From positions 1 to 6,145 of the forward strand of contig JAKAVU010000158.1 of assembly GCA_021817185.1 (NCBI GenBank): a stretch of DNA of 6,145 bases. Reading direction: 5' to 3'. Positions 5,399-6,145 of the stretch are shown here, piece by piece (positions within the stretch are counted from its first letter, which is position 1; every line of letters starts with the position of its first letter). Both the position numbers and the translations under genes were made by a program. The notes beneath the pieces were generated by a model. It was given only the letters and a program-made list of their open reading frames with translations, was not told where the DNA came from and made no database searches. Origin of the DNA: a bacterium. GTDB taxonomy: Bacteria; Chloroflexota; Dormibacteria; UBA8260; Bog-877.

Positions 5399-5465
5399 GT
5401 CCGCCAACGTCCGTTTTGAACTCGCGTTGACTCACAGAGAGCCCCTTGGAGTCCGCCAATGTTCG
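5399..5465 (+). repeat. Direct repeat GTCCGCCAAYGTYCG, 52-bp spacing
   Basis: Copies at 5399-5413 and 5451-5465 agree at 13 of 15 positions and lie immediately beside the tRNA fragment. Repeats of this kind beside a tRNA junction are usual for integrase or excisionase binding arms; this role is inferred from position only. Confidence 0.5.
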
Positions 5466-5481
5466 CCCCAGTGCGTGCCCG

Positions 5482-5502
5482 TTGCTGTCAAAATTGCTGT
5501 CA
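5482..5502 (+). repeat. Two-unit direct repeat, 12-bp period (copy B)
   Basis: TTGCTGTCA occurs exactly twice (5482-5490 and 5494-5502) with three A/T bases between. The block resembles 4080-4100 in spacing and sequence. Read on the minus strand both blocks give D-[S/T]-x-[F/L]-D-[S/T]-N-G, so they may also lie inside the 3' end of a lost integrase-like gene. Confidence 0.55.
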
Positions 5503-5610
5503 GTCGGGTCCCGTAAGAGGCTGGTGGCCGGGCTGTGGTGCGCCGTCACGGTGGCAGGGTCAGGACTTTCAAGTGCCAGATGCACGGCCGTGCGACTATC
5601 GACAATCCGA

Positions 5611-5616
5611 TATATT
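5611..5616 (+). promoter_or_regulatory. -10 box of the XRE-nucleotidyltransferase gene, leaderless type
   Basis: TATATT ends 6 nt before the ATG at 5623 in an otherwise GC-rich stretch. No -35 consensus is evident 17-18 bp upstream. No Shine-Dalgarno sequence precedes the ATG, so a leaderless transcript is likely. Confidence 0.5.
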
Positions 5617-5622
5617 GCAATC

Positions 5623-6144
5623 ATGGACCTCAACCTCGGCTCAAGTGGCGCTGTGCTTCGCGAGGCCCGGCTGCGAGCTGGCCTCTCCCAGTCCGAGCTG
5701 GCGCACCGGGCTGGGGTTGCCCAGAGCGTGATCAGCATGTACGAGTCCGGCCGCCGCCAACCCGCGCTGCGCACTCTCGCCGCCCTGGTGGACCCAACCG
5801 GTCTGGAACTCGTCCTGGAACTCCGACCCGCCCCGGGGCTTGACCGCCTGACGGGACCGCTCGGGCAGCGGGTGCTGGCGGCCCGGTCACAGCTCAAGAC
5901 GGTGGCCGCAGGATACGGAGTGCCAGGCCTCGCTGTATTCGGCAGTGTGGCTCGCGGCGAGGAGCGTCCGGACAGCGATGTGGACCTGCTGGTCGAGCTC
6001 CCTCCTGGGATGGGGCTCTTCGGACTCGGCCGCCTGCGGTCGGACCTCGAGGCGGCGGTCGGCCTACCGGTTGATCTGGTACCGGCATGTGACCTCAAGC
6101 CGAACCTGCGGGGCCCGGTGGCCGCCGATCTGGTCCCCTTGTGA
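5623..6144 (+). CDS. XRE helix-turn-helix / minimal nucleotidyltransferase (MNT) fusion
   Basis: A 173-residue protein from ATG at 5623. Residues 9-56 are an XRE/Cro helix-turn-helix (LREARLRAGLSQSELAHRAG, then QSVISMYESGRRQPALRTL). Residues 100-173 are a minimal nucleotidyltransferase: GS at 107-108, exactly ten residues, then DVD at 119-121, the GSX10DXD motif, with a further Asp in LPVDLVPA. MntA-type antitoxins with this motif add AMP to a HEPN (HepT) toxin to silence it; the fused helix-turn-helix could add autoregulation. The stop TGA overlaps a GTG (6141-6143) by 4 bp, so a coupled gene begins at the window edge. The frame is open back to 5446, but that part has no domain and follows repeats, so the later ATG is preferred. 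Confidence 0.85.
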   Translation: MDLNLGSSGAVLREARLRAGLSQSELAHRAGVAQSVISMYESGRRQPALRTLAALVDPTGLELVLELRPAPGLDRLTGPLGQRVLAARSQLKTVAAGYGVPGLAVFGSVARGEERPDSDVDLLVELPPGMGLFGLGRLRSDLEAAVGLPVDLVPACDLKPNLRGPVAADLVPL

Positions 6145-6145
6145 G

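Noticed and set aside
5391..6098. A 235-codon minus-strand open frame opposite the XRE-MNT gene
   Set aside because: Mostly Ser/Arg/Pro-rich antisense of a well-supported gene. Only its last part (5391-5520), reading DSNFDSNG, might derive from an integrase tail, and that is noted as an inference.
1..6145. CRISPR array or complete RNA gene
   Set aside because: No regularly spaced repeats of CRISPR length and no complete tRNA, rRNA or known riboswitch fold were seen on either strand.

Overview
The window is GC-rich DNA that looks like an accessory stretch of an actinobacterial genome. The evidence is high G/C at third codon positions in the convincing genes, an actinobacterial-style IS4 transposase, a VapBC pair, a chloramphenicol-phosphotransferase-like kinase, a DinB-type protein with the actinobacterial N-terminal extension, and several starts that look leaderless. 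I cannot name a genus.

Layout. 1-444 (minus) is the N-terminal part of an IS4-type transposase running off the left edge. 582-1216 (minus) is a type II toxin-antitoxin operon, vapB then vapC, with a perfect 7-2-7 palindrome abutting the vapB start codon; vapC has all its catalytic acids but no ATG, GTG or TTG start. 1303-1668 (minus) is a second, damaged toxin-antitoxin pair: a Phd/YefM-like antitoxin followed three bases later by a toxin-like ORF that stops after 41 codons. 1693-2057 has no convincing gene. 2094-2726 (plus) is an intact P-loop kinase of the chloramphenicol phosphotransferase (CPT) family with a near-consensus promoter placed so that the mRNA would begin at the ATG. 2799-3865 holds a lipoprotein and a 4-bp-overlapping unknown ORF (minus), plus a small helix-turn-helix-like ORF on the opposite strand.

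3888-4100 carries a frameshifted relic of a tyrosine-integrase N-terminus. 4256-4984 (minus) is a DinB-family protein. 5330-5371 (minus) is the 3' half of a tRNA without its 5' half, as left by integration of an element into a tRNA gene, followed to the right by short direct repeats. 5623-6144 (plus) is an XRE helix-turn-helix protein fused to a minimal nucleotidyltransferase (GSX10DXD motif). Its stop overlaps a GTG by 4 bp, so a partner gene, possibly a HEPN toxin, probably starts at the right edge.

Taken together the window is a patchwork of defence or stress cassettes (VapBC, a decayed Phd-type pair, XRE-MNT, a CPT/zeta-like kinase) among mobile-element debris (IS4, integrase relic, tRNA fragment, recombinase-type repeats). 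A shared feature is a TANNNT -10 hexamer 6-8 nt upstream of the start codon at five genes, suggesting leaderless expression.
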